Positions 51,903 to 63,934 of a stretch of 64,000 nt of DNA are shown one piece after another. Source of the DNA: Hetaerina americana. Its lineage: Eukaryota > Arthropoda > Insecta > Odonata > Calopterygidae. The translations under genes and the position numbers were made by a program. The stretch's first letter is position 1. Each line of letters opens with the position of its first letter. Below the pieces are notes generated by a model. That model was not told where the DNA came from and did no database searches. It worked only from the letters and a program-made list of their open reading frames with translations. The DNA lies in the NCBI GenBank assembly GCA_022747635.1, contig JAKTNV010000003.1, forward strand, positions 49,829,475-49,893,474. Reading direction: 5' to 3'.

Positions 51903-51935
51903 CTGATGATGACGTTCAACGTCGAAACCTGGGTC
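51903..51935 (+). ncRNA. Hammerhead ribozyme-like motif, plus-strand PLE copy
   Basis: The invariant CTGATGA (51903-51909) is followed by stem II GACG (51911-51914) and CGTC (51920-51923) with loop TTCAA. Then comes GAAA (51924-51927) and a minimal stem III in which ACC (51927-51929) pairs with GGT (51932-51934). Cleavage is predicted after C51935. Stem I would use CAC just before CTGATGA and GTG just after the cleavage site, with further pairing through an internal loop. Type-I hammerheads with very short stem III are a known feature of PLE pseudo-LTRs, where they are thought to act best as dimers. It lies 12 bp upstream of an AATAAA at 51948-51953. Catalytic activity is inferred. Confidence 0.82.
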
Positions 51936-51947
51936 GTGTGTTTTTTA

Positions 51948-51953
51948 AATAAA
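51948..51953 (+). promoter_or_regulatory. AATAAA polyadenylation-signal-like hexamer in PLE 3' region
   Basis: The hexamer lies about 180 bp after the PLE stop codon and 42 bp before the element end, with a mirror copy in the left arm. Position fits a 3'-end processing signal; use is not shown. Confidence 0.45.
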
Positions 51954-51994
51954 GTGTGTGGAATTACAAAGTCAATTATTTCATTACATTTCAA

Positions 51995-52007
51995 TATGAA
52001 GGGTAAT
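51995..52007 (+). repeat. Target-site duplication, right copy (13 bp)
   Basis: An exact direct repeat of 49411-49423, abutting the end of the plus-strand PLE arm. Confidence 0.9.
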
Positions 52008-54887
52008 GTACGAGACTGGGTCACGATATTCGAAGAGAGAATATATGGCTTGCAACGTCCATCACAGTATAAAATCCGATAATAGTAACTTAAACTCATT
52101 TGCATATTTTTCTTTCCCCTCTTCTCAAGGCTCACATTTCCCAATACTCAAGGCTCACATTTGAACCTGATAGAGGACTCATTGGGACGCTCCTTTGGGG
52201 GCAATTTCAATGAGATTTCAACTTTATCCAGTTTCCTTTCACATTTGAAAATTATGCATATATAACTCGAAACGTGGACTATATTACTATCTCAGCCAAT
52301 AGTAACATTTTCATAAATCAAACAAAACCTGCCATACGTAATCGTGGCGGTTATTTCAATGTTTATTTATATGAAAATTTAAAATTAAAACCAATGAAAA
52401 ATATGGAAAATTAAAATAAAAAATACAATTAATGCTGTTTACGTGTAGTAAAATATTTTATTATCACATCATTCAAACAACATCAAATGGTGACTCATAC
52501 TTTACTTATTATGCCCGCAAGGAAAGAAATCTCTTTATGAACGTTGGGGGACGTCCATTAAACATAGGTTGGAAAACTCAACTTGCAGATCGGAAATCGA
52601 TACTCCGAAATAAAATACTGGAAAGTGAAAGAACTGCGTAATAATATCGTGAGACAAAACGAGTGCACGAGCTCGCGTGACTGCAAGTGAAACACCATTT
52701 ACTTTAGAATTAATTAATTTAAGAATGATAATATTTTTAGTATGATAATATTACCAGCTTGATACCAGATAGCTGCAAAATTAACTGAACCCCAAATTGC
52801 GTGATGCTATGTTAATTCTTCGACTCAGTTTCTGCGGTTGTTAATAAAAGCCAACACTTTTTCACATTAGAGACTATCAGGTTATAGCTATAGTGACATA
52901 CATGGCATTACTCTTTATCCGAGCTAGTTTCTTACGCTTTGAAAAAGGTTTATTTTACTAAAATTACTTGCTAAATGTAATCAAATAAAATGATATGATG
53001 GTTAAAACTTGTTAAAAATGAGGAAGAATCTTATGTGTGTTAACTTTGCGTCAACTTCACGGAAGCAACTAGTCGATATACATGAATGAATCGCAAAAGA
53101 GATACATACTGTACATGATAGCATGAAGATTAAAATGATATTGATTTTTCAGGACAAGAGAAAGTGATATTCAGAGTGGAAATGCCTCCTCCCGATGAAT
53201 AAGTATGCTTAAAAGTGTAAATAACCCTTTTTATTCATATTTTCCCATGGCTAACATATCCATTATTAGAAATATTAAGTCCATGGGTGTCAATGACAAT
53301 AAAATATTTCCAGGCTTGTTATTTACTTTTAAGTGAATCCCAATGTTCTAAAAAATACTGTTAACCTGTTGAAACCAAGGAATATTTATTTCCCAAACTA
53401 CTACAATGGAAATATTTTCTACCAGAAACAATACAAATAAGGATTTGCCGAAATGACTTCATTTCCGAGATAATCTTCTTCAATAGGATATCCAGCTATT
53501 TATTTGAGCTAATAAATCTTAATACATCACATATCCTAAAAATAATCACACGAACAGTAAGAAAATGGCATGCAAATTAAAGGGAGTAGTAATGAAATGA
53601 GAGAAGCAGTCTGAATTTACGAAAATCGTTTCCGAAATCGCAGCATTTTTATACGATACTTCCAAACTACCTCCAATTAAAAAGCCTAAATATACCTGAC
53701 TGCATATCACTGGCGCTATCTCTTTCTAAGAGCTGCAAAAACCTAAAAACCTTTTTACCTACATCACCCTGGCCCCCTTACCCCTAACGAAGTCCTTCGA
53801 ATTAAATGAATGCGGCAAAACTCTCAATGATGGCTCGTTATTCTTGTTTACATGTTTCTAAAGAATGTAATCCAACGCTAGTATTTTTATCCAAGGTTTT
53901 CCAAAGACCAAGTAATGGCTCACAGGCACGATTAATGGAAAACCGGAGATCAATGAAACATTGAAAATGAGTAAATTTCTTCTTTCCCCTCCTCCATTTC
54001 CTTATCAACCAAAGGATAAAAGAGATCTGGTGAACCAATGGGACAACCAAAAACAAAAAAGAATGCGGGAACTTTGACACTGGTCGGTTTTTTTTCGTTA
54101 ATATACACTTAAGTCATTTCTTAAAAATGTTTTGGACACGAGGGGCCGAATCGAAGGAATATTAAAATAGAAAAGCATATCTAATATCGCTTAAATGCAT
54201 GCATAGTAATTATCAAAATCTCAACACTTCAAACCTATAAAAACCAAGTAACACTGAGTGCGACCGAATGACGTGAAGTCTCAAGCAGGTCGAGATTGAA
54301 GTATTTATACGGGAGTCATCTATCGAAGCCACGCCCTGAAAATCAATTACGGAGTAACTTCAGATCAATCAATACATCCCCATGGCCATATCAAGAGTTC
54401 CTTTATTTTAATCAAAATTTAGGATACTTAGGAGATTGCAAATCTCTTTAAATATTATTGAATAATACAGGATGCTATAAACCTAGTAGAGAGATGGACT
54501 ACCAAAGGAGGAACTATAACATATCTGGTTGGTAAAGGAAGAAATCGGCAGTTAGAAAGAGCTCGGCTGTTGCAAAATATTATTGCGTTGGGCGCCATTA
54601 TCTCGACCAGTTTCGCTTAAGTAATACCATAATACTTAACATTTTATTTCAGTGGCAACTGGGCTATGACATGGAAAGAGAATTATTTTGATTTGCAACA
54701 ATGATTCAGCCAATACAATAGTGCACAGTTTCGTAGATGCCATTTGGAAATAATGCCGGAACCTAACAAGCGTTCAATTTCAGACATTTGCTTCATTTTC
54801 TACCAAAGTATTAATGGAATCTCCCCATACGATCCTTTAAAAAAATTTAAGCATTAGGAATTCGTACATAGGATAAGCAAATAAATA
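52008..54887. other. Non-coding A+T-rich DNA
   Basis: Nothing recognised. Confidence 0.45.
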
Positions 54888-55568
54888 CAAGGTTTGTCCT
54901 AAAAATAGTATGACTTATTTTCCCGGATAGACGGACGGACGGTGGGTGATTTCTGTAACTGGGTTCATGGGAGGGAAGTCTCAGGAAAGACTGGAGCCCG
55001 GTGGCAGTTGTCTACCAGCCTTTACTGAGTGCGGATCGTTCGTTTGCAAAACCTCTATGACGTGACCGCGCTTTGTTGACATTCACAGGGATCGCAGATT
55101 TTTGCTCGCATGTTTTATAATGAACGTCAGTCTAATCACCTAAAAGGGATGTGCATCGAATTGTGAGTGTGGCATGAGAAAGGCGTGTTGTCGAAGTTGG
55201 TGCCGCGAGTGGTCTTATAAAAGGAAACCAAAACACGGATCTGCCAACAGCTTCTCGACCATGCGAGTGAGGATCCAATTTTTTTTTACTATGTCCCACC
55301 AGACTTTTTACCTCAAATCCGTGCTGAAAGGACGTAAACCCTGGTCGGTGGAAGCGTTACAACTGGCTGTGACGAGGGAGCTTAGCAGCTTTCCGGGCGC
55401 TGCCTTCCAGAAGGCGTGCGATGTGAGGAAAACCCGCTGCCAGCGGTGTGTGGGCGCAAAAGTGTGCTACGACACTTCGAAGACTTTTCGAAGATGGGTG
55501 AATGTATCAATTCTGGCGATACATTTTATTTTATCAATTCAGTCCCACTACTTTTGGGACAGACCTTG
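54888..55568 (+). mobile_element. Internally deleted mariner element with both terminal inverted repeats
   Basis: The left terminus CAAGGTTTGTCCTAAAAATA (54888 on) matches the reverse complement of the right terminus, which ends at 55568, at 23 of 28 positions. The left end is preceded by TA; the right flank reads CA, so the expected TA duplication is not perfect. The 681-bp length is about half of an autonomous mariner (about 1.3 kb). It is a non-autonomous derivative that could once have been mobilised by a full-length relative. Confidence 0.85.
55160..55510 (+). pseudogene. Mariner transposase remnant lacking the catalytic core
   Basis: Within the deleted mariner, the translation shows HEKGVLSKLVPRVV (about 55167-55208) and RICQQLLDHASEDPIFF (about 55226-55280). 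These are the end of the DNA-binding half. It then jumps directly to LKSVLKGRK, TRELSSFPGAAFQKA and RCQRCVG (about 55314-55470), which form the C-terminus. The segment that normally holds all catalytic aspartates is absent. In-frame stops (for example TAA at about 55209-55211) and frameshifts confirm it is dead. Confidence 0.85.
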
Positions 55569-56080
55569 CAAAACAAAATGTGGACTTTAATCAACAAAAA
55601 AATGAGCCCTTTGGTTAGATACATGAAATAAGCCATTGCTAATGCAAAACTGATAAAAGCTTGGGAGATAGCCGGAACGCACTCATAGACAAAATTCATA
55701 GTCATATTATTATTACGTAGAAATGGAAAAAAACTCGAACATATTTAAGAAACTAACAATATGCCTAAGAGTACGAACGAAACTGAATTCTAATATAACT
55801 TAAAAGGATTAAATGTGCTATAAGGGGAACAATGAAGTTTCCCTCTCAGGGATGTGTTCGAAGAACCAGAATACAAGGGCCTAAATAATGTTCCCCCTCT
55901 CTCTCAGGAAATAAACTGCAATGAGCAGAGGGCAAAAAACACTCAAATGATGCGAAGAATTAAGGAGAAAAATCTGACATCCAGGAGAGATGGGAACACG
56001 GAGCTTCCCACTGCGATGAAATAATCATAATTTATTTGCCTACACAAAATATATGACACGCTCACAGGAGACCTTCACAT
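55569..56080. other. Non-coding A+T-rich DNA
   Basis: Nothing recognised. Confidence 0.4.
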
Positions 56081-57015
56081 TGAGGGTGAAAGTGGGCGAA
56101 TGAAATGAAGAGGAGGAGGGAGAGAGATATGGAGAGAGAGAGAGAGCGGAGAGTAGAATATAGATGAAAAAGAGAGATGAAGATGAGTAAGAAGAATAGG
56201 AGGTATACATATTAAGATAAATGGTGACATGGAGGAATAGGGAGTAATGGAGGAGAAGAGTACAGGCCGAGAGTAGAGGGCGGGGAGAATGCGAGAGAAG
56301 GAATAAAAGTGGACCGCGTCCTCTCCCTTAATTGGAAGAGCAAATGTTACTCTTTCCTTCCTCTCCCTCTTGCACTCGTGAGTTTTCAGAAAGATGTGGA
56401 GAGGCCAAAGAGGGCCAGAAGAGGACCAGAGAGCAGAGAGTCGGTGGAGGGAGGGAGAGCCCGGGAAACGAGCGGAGGAAGCACGGACAGGGAAGAAAAG
56501 GAGATGAGGTCATGGGAGGGATTGTGGAGGGTGGAGAAAGCGGAAATAGAGGGTGGGCGGGACGGGAATAAGGGAGGGGGAGCTCGGGGTGGGGGGTTTG
56601 GTAGTTTGGAACGGGCGTGACCTGGGACGAGAGTTCGGCAAACACTGCTTCAGACGCTCAGCGCTCAGATTGTTAAGTGTAAAATCAATAGCCTCTCTTT
56701 CTCCCCGTCTCTTCCCTCACTCACTCTATCTTTCTCTCTCTCTCTCTGTCTCTCCACTTTGCCATTCCCCACATTTTTTTTGTTTTTGTGCGCACGGTAG
56801 GAAGAGCGTGTTTCGCTTTGACTGTGTTGCCAAAGAGAAGCAAATATCTCAATGCGGCGGTTGTGACGACTTCCGAGAGGGTGGAAGAGTGCGAGTGGGG
56901 ATGTATGGGATGGGACGAGGAGTAGCGAACAGAACAGAGGATGCGCTGATAGTGGAGATGGAGACGGGAGTATGAGTGATATGTGGGAAAAGATAGGAGG
57001 GGAGAGGCAGGGAGA
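56081..57015 (+). repeat. Purine-rich blocks with an internal (TC)n segment
   Basis: GAGAGAGAG/GGAGGAG words fill about 56100-56600 and 56870-57015. A pyrimidine-rich (TC)n segment lies between, at about 56690-56755. The many stop-poor frames (for example 56309-56620 and 56553-56975) are low-complexity and unconvincing. Confidence 0.6.
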
Positions 57016-57985
57016 ATAATTAACAATGCAAGAAAAATAGGAGGCAATTATAACGAGAGAGCTGAATAATAATTAGCGCTCGACCCCTTCTATGTCCATT
57101 CCACCCACCTCTGGGGGCATCCAAGCCCGCCCCACCTCCACCTCTCCATCAACCACCACACACCAGACGCCTTCCGGTCTCCCTACTTCCCCTACTATTC
57201 CACTGTCGTTCTCACTCGAATGAGTCCGGGGAATTATTAATCTTCCGCCGACCGATCGTCAATTTTAATAAAATAATGGCAACGAGAGAGAGAGAGAAAG
57301 CGATTTATTCACAAATGTGTATTTGGGAGCGATTTATTTCCCGAAATTTTCGCCTTTCAGAAATAAATGTTCTGTCGATAGAAACGATGACTCCATCGCT
57401 CCCACAAGTGCAGAGTGAAATGCCATTACACCCCGGAGTTTGAATGAATCGCCATAATCGCTTCACGATATGATATAATTTGGCACAAGGTTGTTTCCAT
57501 GAGTAACACCTTGAATCTATCACTGATCCTGGAATACTTTAAAACACTGGCAGAATTTATTCCCCGGATAATATTTGGCTGCAGTGGGAATGAGATTTAC
57601 GGAATAAACATAAACAAAGCTGAATGTTCTTAATTTTTCAACAAATGATTTTCTAAAGTATATGAGAAAGTGGATACTGAAACCATCAATAGAGGGGGCG
57701 TTAGCAGACGATAGTTAAAATGAGTACGCTAAGTACCGCACCAATGACTGAATTCACTTAGGCAAATGCCAATGGATACCAGAATCCATTGGGGCAGCTC
57801 CCCTTGGTAGCCTCACGTTTAAATTCAATTAGAACTCCACTGCACCCATTTGAAATTCAATCACAGGAGTCCACATCGGCAATTAAGTTTAGTGGGTGAA
57901 GAGTGATGGCAAGCGACATACACAGACACACACGGGCAGGCCCATAGTGACCCACGCGCTCCCGGGCCACGGCTAGAAACGCGAA
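57016..57985. other. Non-coding DNA
   Basis: It contains a short (GA)n run at about 57285-57299. Nothing else recognised. Confidence 0.4.
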
Positions 57986-58080
57986 AGAAAGCGGAGGGCA
58001 GGGTGGGAACGGGGGTGGGGGAAGTGGAAGGGAGAGGATCAAGCAGAAGACGGGTGGGTCTGGAGGGGCGGGGGTAAATA
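57986..58080 (+). repeat. Short purine-rich block
   Basis: GGAGGGCAGGGTGGG/GGGGAAGTGG words. Confidence 0.45.
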
Positions 58081-60280
58081 AACTTCGTTACTCAGCAAAG
58101 GATTAGGGCTTGAAGGTGCAAAAAGACTGGGTGACGGCCGAGTCAAAATAATGAGCGAAAATTAGTAGGATTAGAAATCCAATTGCGCGGATCTCCCCAG
58201 GTAAAAAGATTTAAAAATGAAACCCAAGTGCCGAAATAAGCCAGAGATAGAGTGACATTTGAATTCGATTTGGAGGTAACAACCTAACGTTCATTACATT
58301 TACTGAGAATGGGACAACGCGCTCCGACCTAACGCAATAAGCTGCAGAGCTTAGATGAATCTGAGGAAGGTTTCACGTTTTCAAATACAACGACAAAATC
58401 AGAGGGACATAAGAGGCACTTCAAAGCCGTTTTATAAGCTGCCATGAAAATCTTTTAAAATTGGAACAAACGATTACTTATAACTAATAAGAGGTGAGGT
58501 TCACGAAGAACCCTGAATTGATTACTGATGCTATTATACGACGCCGTCGACTTCTAAGGACCTGAGCACTTTTAAGCAATGCTTAACACAAAAATCATGT
58601 ACATTACACGATATAATTTTTTAGATAAAAAACATTGATGTCTTCATGTTTTACAACTGACACATTCCTTTCTCCAATATATTTCGATTGTTAAGTCTCC
58701 CTTTATCATATTGTGTTGAATTGAAAATTTTAATAATAATTTAAATAATTTCTCAGTTCACTTTCACATCAACATCTATCTATAAGTATCTTACAATACT
58801 CGAAATACGATTCATAGGTGGTGCAAATACCGATATAATTTATGCATTGATTATTTATCGACAAAGAAAGGCATTTATTTCGGCCAGTAAGTATTCCCCA
58901 CATCTAATTAGGAAAAACACTCTATAATAATGAAAATAAAAACATTTAAACCAGAGGCTGTTTACTGATTACATAGGAAAGTAAAGATACAAATTTTAAA
59001 TTTCTTACATCATTTACCAAAAGAAGGATACAAAACTATTTTTCACATACATTATGTAATAAAATAATTTTCGCAGAAAATTTAATTTTTTTAAAACAGC
59101 AAAAATTTGGATACTTGAGTTTAGTAAAAACAGCTGCTCACCAAGTTCAAAGGAAATTCGACAACGGAAGCTCTTCTTCCACGCTTCCACCCAAGAATTC
59201 GGGAACGGACAGACGCTGGCAAATATTTCTTGTACATTCAAATGTGGAGAAGTCGGGTGATGAGTAATTTACATGCCACTTCAAAACAATTCCAAGGTAA
59301 GATTTATTAAAAAAATAGCAAACATGACATTTTTAACTTGAATGGAAGTACACAGAAGAGCGACCAATTTCTAGTAAAAAAGGAATAAGATTACAGGAGA
59401 GTTTAATCTTCACAAAGTGCACTTTAAAAACGACTCAAGAGTGCATATTATTTACCTAAATACCTACGTATGGTCGCTGGAAATGTACACAATACCTGAA
59501 GTAATTATATGATATGAATACATATACTTTAATTATAGTTCAATTTTTGGATCTGAGGTAATCTCACGCTCTACATTTAATACCCTATGGAGTCTTAATC
59601 AAGTAGCAGTAATAATAGAAATAGTATATTTCCGTTTAAGATGATCCAACGGACAATGTGATATCTTATTATCTCAATGGCGTTACTAATCACATTAACA
59701 ACACATCACTTGTATCTGGAGTGCGATTCAAACCCTCTACCTTTTAGTTTTTAGGTGTTTGCGTTACAAAAATCTCCGATATCGTATCACTGCTCAAAAG
59801 AACATTTATGGTACTATTACACATAAATTACCACCAATTAATTAATATTTTCCGCATCCATCAGGAGATCTACTTATTTTAAAATTTAAAAAATTACCCC
59901 CGAGAACCTTAGCCATTAAACAAAAGAAAAGTGTATCCATAATGCAACTTAGAGCTGGAAGAGTAGGAAAATTGGAATGCTTCGCATTGCATGGTATTGA
60001 GTTCGAAATATTCCTTACTGTTCGCTGGAAACAAGTCTCGTGCAAAGGTGACAGGGAAGATGAGAGCATACTTATTGGAATAAGGGGTCAAGGAGGAAGA
60101 GATAGATACTTAGCAAGCGAATAGGGGCGATTTCCTTAAAAATGGGGGGCAATATAAGCGTTGAAGAACAAGAATTGCCCAGAATATTCCCCACCCACAT
60201 AAACACGTGAACAGAAAACGGAATCAACAAGGCCAGGTGGGGCCCCCACACCCTTTCCGGATGCTAGACACTTTTTTTTA
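58081..60280. other. Non-coding A+T-rich DNA
   Basis: A GATTCAAACCC word at 59728-59738 resembles a degenerate box B on the minus strand but lacks convincing partners. Nothing else recognised. Confidence 0.4.
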
Positions 60281-60960
60281 TTGGAATCCGGATGGAGGGC
60301 GAGAGGTTAGGTCGGAAAAGGGGGGAAGAGGATGTTTGAGAGAAAGATTAAACGGGAACTCGGGGAATAAAATGGCGCTTTCGAGATAAAAGAGCCGCTA
60401 TCCGAGAGCGAATGGTTTCCCTCCGGAATCGAAAGGAGGAAAAAGTCGATTACGGAGAGGTGAACTGAAGGGGTCGAAAAAGTGGAAGGCGAGGGATGAT
60501 ATGAATGAAATAATCCACGTTCCTTCTCCCTTTTCCTCGTTTCTCTTTCTTATTGTGCAGCCTATTCCGATTCGTGGGAGAAAGGAAGGAGTGTGGATGA
60601 AACGTTGATCGGGAACTGGACTGAATATCGAGGGGAGAATTTCCGACAAAACGGAAGTGAGGAACTGGGAGAGGGAAAGATAAGGAGGAAGGAATTGAAA
60701 TGGAGGGAGGAAAGGAGACCGAGGGGAACTTGAGTGTGAGACATTCGGGTTGGGGCATTATAATGAGAAAATGCGGAGTTAGGGCAAGGTATGGTGTAGG
60801 AGGTGAATGGAGCGAGTGAACAATTGGACTGGATGGGAGGAATGGAGGGAGGGCAGGAGGGGATTCGAGAGAGCGAGGATACGAGGACTTCGAACGGGCC
60901 AGATAATGAGCGTGGAGGTGGGGGTGCAAAATTTGAGCATAACGTGGAGAGGAATAGGGA
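60281..60960 (+). repeat. Purine-rich block on + strand
   Basis: GGAGGGAGG/GGGAAAG words dominate, with a pyrimidine interruption at about 60520-60555. Minus-strand frames here (for example 60450-60929 and 60562-60966) are Ser/Pro/Leu low complexity. Confidence 0.55.
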
Positions 60961-62672
60961 CGACAACGAGTGCTAAGATGAGCACGGATGTCGGAGTGAA
61001 CGCTCCAAAACCCTCCCGAAGGAGGTTTCCCTGAGGGCGGAGAGCACGGTTGATACCTTTTAAGGCTGTCAAATCGAAACCAATTTCACACCAAATGTTA
61101 ATGAAATTGCTTCATTATGCACCTAGATCGTAAAAGTTCGAAAAAAGACCAATTTCGAGTGACACCAGAGTGGCTTTTACGAATTGCATCGAGTAGTGTT
61201 TTCCCACCACTTATTATTAATCACAATGACAAGATACTTCATCGATTCATCCAACCGGAATGCACTCAATAAGGCAGTGATGGAGTAAATAGGTATTATT
61301 TTGACAAAAAGTAAGTTATTTCCAACCAATGCAAATTGGAATTCTTAATGCAGTGTGCGCTACAGAAATTGCCAACGTTTCCATATGTTTACGAAAGAGG
61401 ATGCTAAATCTCCAGCTATGAGCAATTATATCAATCACAAGTAAACAACATCACTCGAGCAAACATTTTCCATTCATCTCAGACAAAGCGAGAACGTGAA
61501 TCACTGGATTTGCGTGGAACTGCACTAATTATCTTTAAGCCGGAAAACTCTCCTCGGATCTTTTTTTCCGTTTTTGCTCTTCACTAAATCAGACAACAAT
61601 ATCAAAGAAAGTAAATTTTTCTTTAGGTATCGTGCTTTTGAATTGTTATAAATTCTCTTAATTAATTAAATCGATCGAAAAGCCTTTTAATTCAGACAAA
61701 GATACACGTGAAAATGAAAGAAGTTCAGACAGGGTGAACGAAAGTCAATGAAATAATTTCCAGAGCGGCTCCATTGAAAAAATAAGTTGTTAAGAGTTCA
61801 AGCTTTTCGCTAAGCAAGGATGAAGGGGAGCCAAGGGTGCGCGAGTAAGTTTATCAAAAAAAATAATACTGATCATACAGAATATGGACCCTTGGCATTG
61901 ATTTTTGAACGACGCCATGCGCCGAATAAGCTGTAGGACGTCGACTGTAATAATAAAATAATGGGGTGAGTGAGTAGCCTTTGAATCACTGAAAGTCCGA
62001 AATCACCTTGGCCGCAAGGATCACTGGGAAAAGTAATATTAGTCACAATTTACCATTAGCAGGCAGGTGACTTAGCAGTTGTCTTGGGGCAATCTTAAGA
62101 TATTTTACTTTTGCCTAAACGAGAGTCAAAATTCTACAAACCTTTTTTTATTAAAAACCATTACGTAATGCTGCTGAGGTTGCACAAAATGATAAAAGGG
62201 TATATAAATATATTTACAGCGATCATTTCATGCAAAATGTAAACTTTCGATATTTGAATTTACCATTGGGCTTGCACCATGAATATCATAAAACTTTAAT
62301 TGCAAGTAATAAATAAGAACTCTAGAAAAAATCCTTTGTAGCAAAGACACGGAACCGAAAGGGTGATGCACGGGTAACCATTCATTCTTCGAATAACGGA
62401 GCTAATTGGAGACGAGTCGGATACAGCTACGGTTAAGCATGAAATCAGATATCCGAGCCCTCCAAAGAGGGGAACAAGGGAAACACGACAAAGGGAGCTG
62501 GGCGTAGGGTAATAATTTATTGAACGGGAAGAGAAATTGGGGAAAATGTAAAAGGGAACATTGAGTGGAGATTTTAGAGTGTTTGACCAAAATATAAAAG
62601 CAAACTCATGAGAAGGTTCACACGGGGGGCGGGTTGAAGAGGAAAAGGGAATAATACCTCCTAATAATAACA
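60961..62672. other. Non-coding DNA
   Basis: Mostly A+T-rich. A 218-codon minus-strand frame (62296-62952) overlaps its end but has no recognisable domain. Confidence 0.4.
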
Positions 62673-62685
62673 CCCCCCCCCCCCC
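62673..62685 (+). repeat. C13 homopolymer
   Basis: Thirteen consecutive C residues, a likely length-polymorphic site. Confidence 0.9.
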
Positions 62686-62799
62686 GTGTAATACGCGACC
62701 GATGAGAACTGGCCACAAATTGGCTCGACGAAGGGACCAGAGAAATCGACTCTGACAGAAATTAACGATCCGAAAAGCACCAAAGCCGTGGGAGAGAGC

Positions 62800-63570
62800 G
62801 GAGGGGAGGAGGATTTTGCATATATTTATAATCGGGCCCGCATAAATTCCGCAGAGAAAGTCGGTGGGAACGGTTGGGGAAAGTGAGGAGGAATACAGAG
62901 CTAAAAAAAGAAGAGGGCAGAAAAGGAGGGCCAAGCACGACACGGAAAACAAGGGAGACGGGAGCGAGCGGGTACCACTAAGTTCAAAGCCTCACCCGGT
63001 CAAGAGGTTGTCCCACCAAAGGCGGTGAAGGATAAAAAAGGAGGCGGAGGCCAGCGAAGGATGGATTAAGAGACGGGGAAGTGGGTAGATAGGGAAAAAA
63101 ATAGAACCGACTTTGGGAGGTGAAATCCAACTGCACCGTAATAAAAGACCCCGTCGACCTTTCCCTCTCACGCAAACTTGAGGATGCTCGCTGTTCCTGT
63201 GTGGGTGTGTGAGAAATACAGATAGAGAGAATATGAAAATAGTCGAAGAAGCGAGTGCACGCAACGCAGGAAGGACTGGACGCGAGGAGAGAACGAAGAG
63301 AGGAGAAAGGGACAAAGAAAAGGAGGGAAGAAGAAGGAGGGACGGCTGGACGAGGCCTCACGAAGTTGCGGAAGCTGCGGGATAAAAAAAATCAGGACGA
63401 CGAAAGAGCGCGGATGAGTGTGCATGTTTGAGATTGAGGTGGGGAGGGGCAGAGGAACACAAGGGGAGTGGAAGAGAAAAATACCAAAGAATAAGGAATG
63501 GAAAGAGGAAAAAATGGAGTACTTGGACAAACGGGATAGCAATGAGGGCAAAATAAGAGGCGGAACGAAA
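62800..63570 (+). repeat. Purine-rich block on + strand
   Basis: GGAGGAGG/GGAGAAAGG words dominate at about 62800-62960, 63025-63110 and 63225-63560. Minus-strand frames across it (62984-63361, 63168-63677) are Ser/Phe/Pro-rich low complexity. Confidence 0.55.
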
Positions 63571-63931
63571 GCATTTGAAAAATATTGAGGCCGTGAGGTC
63601 ACACCATTCATTAATATTACTGTCACCATAAATATTAAGTTTCCAAAGCATTGGCCGTTGAACAAGCGCACGCCCAAGAAAAGTGAAACTGACAGCGTTG
63701 CCCAGTAACCGATGAAATGGAAGGGCCCAAAAATGTAAATGAACTTCAGCTTTTACGAAAGTCTCTTTGTGTACTCTTGGCTATTGATCGCGATAGATTT
63801 CCTGTTTACGGACTCAAATTCGTAAAAGGCTCAAGTAATATACACAAACTATAAATATATAGATACATACAATCACATTTACCAAGGTGTGCGTATTTGT
63901 ACGTACTTACTCCTATACACACATAAAATTA
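63571..63931. other. Non-coding DNA
   Basis: Nothing recognised. Confidence 0.4.
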
Positions 63932-63934
63932 CAT

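Larger units (their letters stand above)
49424..51994. mobile_element. Penelope-like retroelement (PLE), head-to-head composite of two 5'-truncated copies
   Basis: A minus-strand copy (49424-50564) and a plus-strand copy (50565-51994) meet head to head. The arms 49470-50564 and 50900-51994 are reverse complements of equal length (1,095 bp). Mirrored positions add up to 101,464 at both ends and at the two stop codons, so there is no net insertion or deletion. The conceptual proteins of the arms are identical. Between them lies 335 bp (50565-50899) unique to the plus copy. A 13-bp target duplication flanks the whole. PLEs are reverse-transcriptase plus GIY-YIG endonuclease retroelements, and tandem or inverted partial copies forming pseudo-LTRs are known for the group. 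I infer one recent insertion event, although gene conversion between arms could also explain the identity. Confidence 0.95.

Noticed and set aside
56309..56975. Two + frames of 103 and 140 codons in GA-rich DNA
   Set aside because: Glu/Gly/Arg low-complexity translation of purine repeats.
62296..62952. 218-codon minus-strand open frame
   Set aside because: Half of it lies in skewed purine-rich DNA and includes the C13 run; the hydrophobic, Ser/Pro-rich peptide matches no family I know, and no splice or start context supports it.
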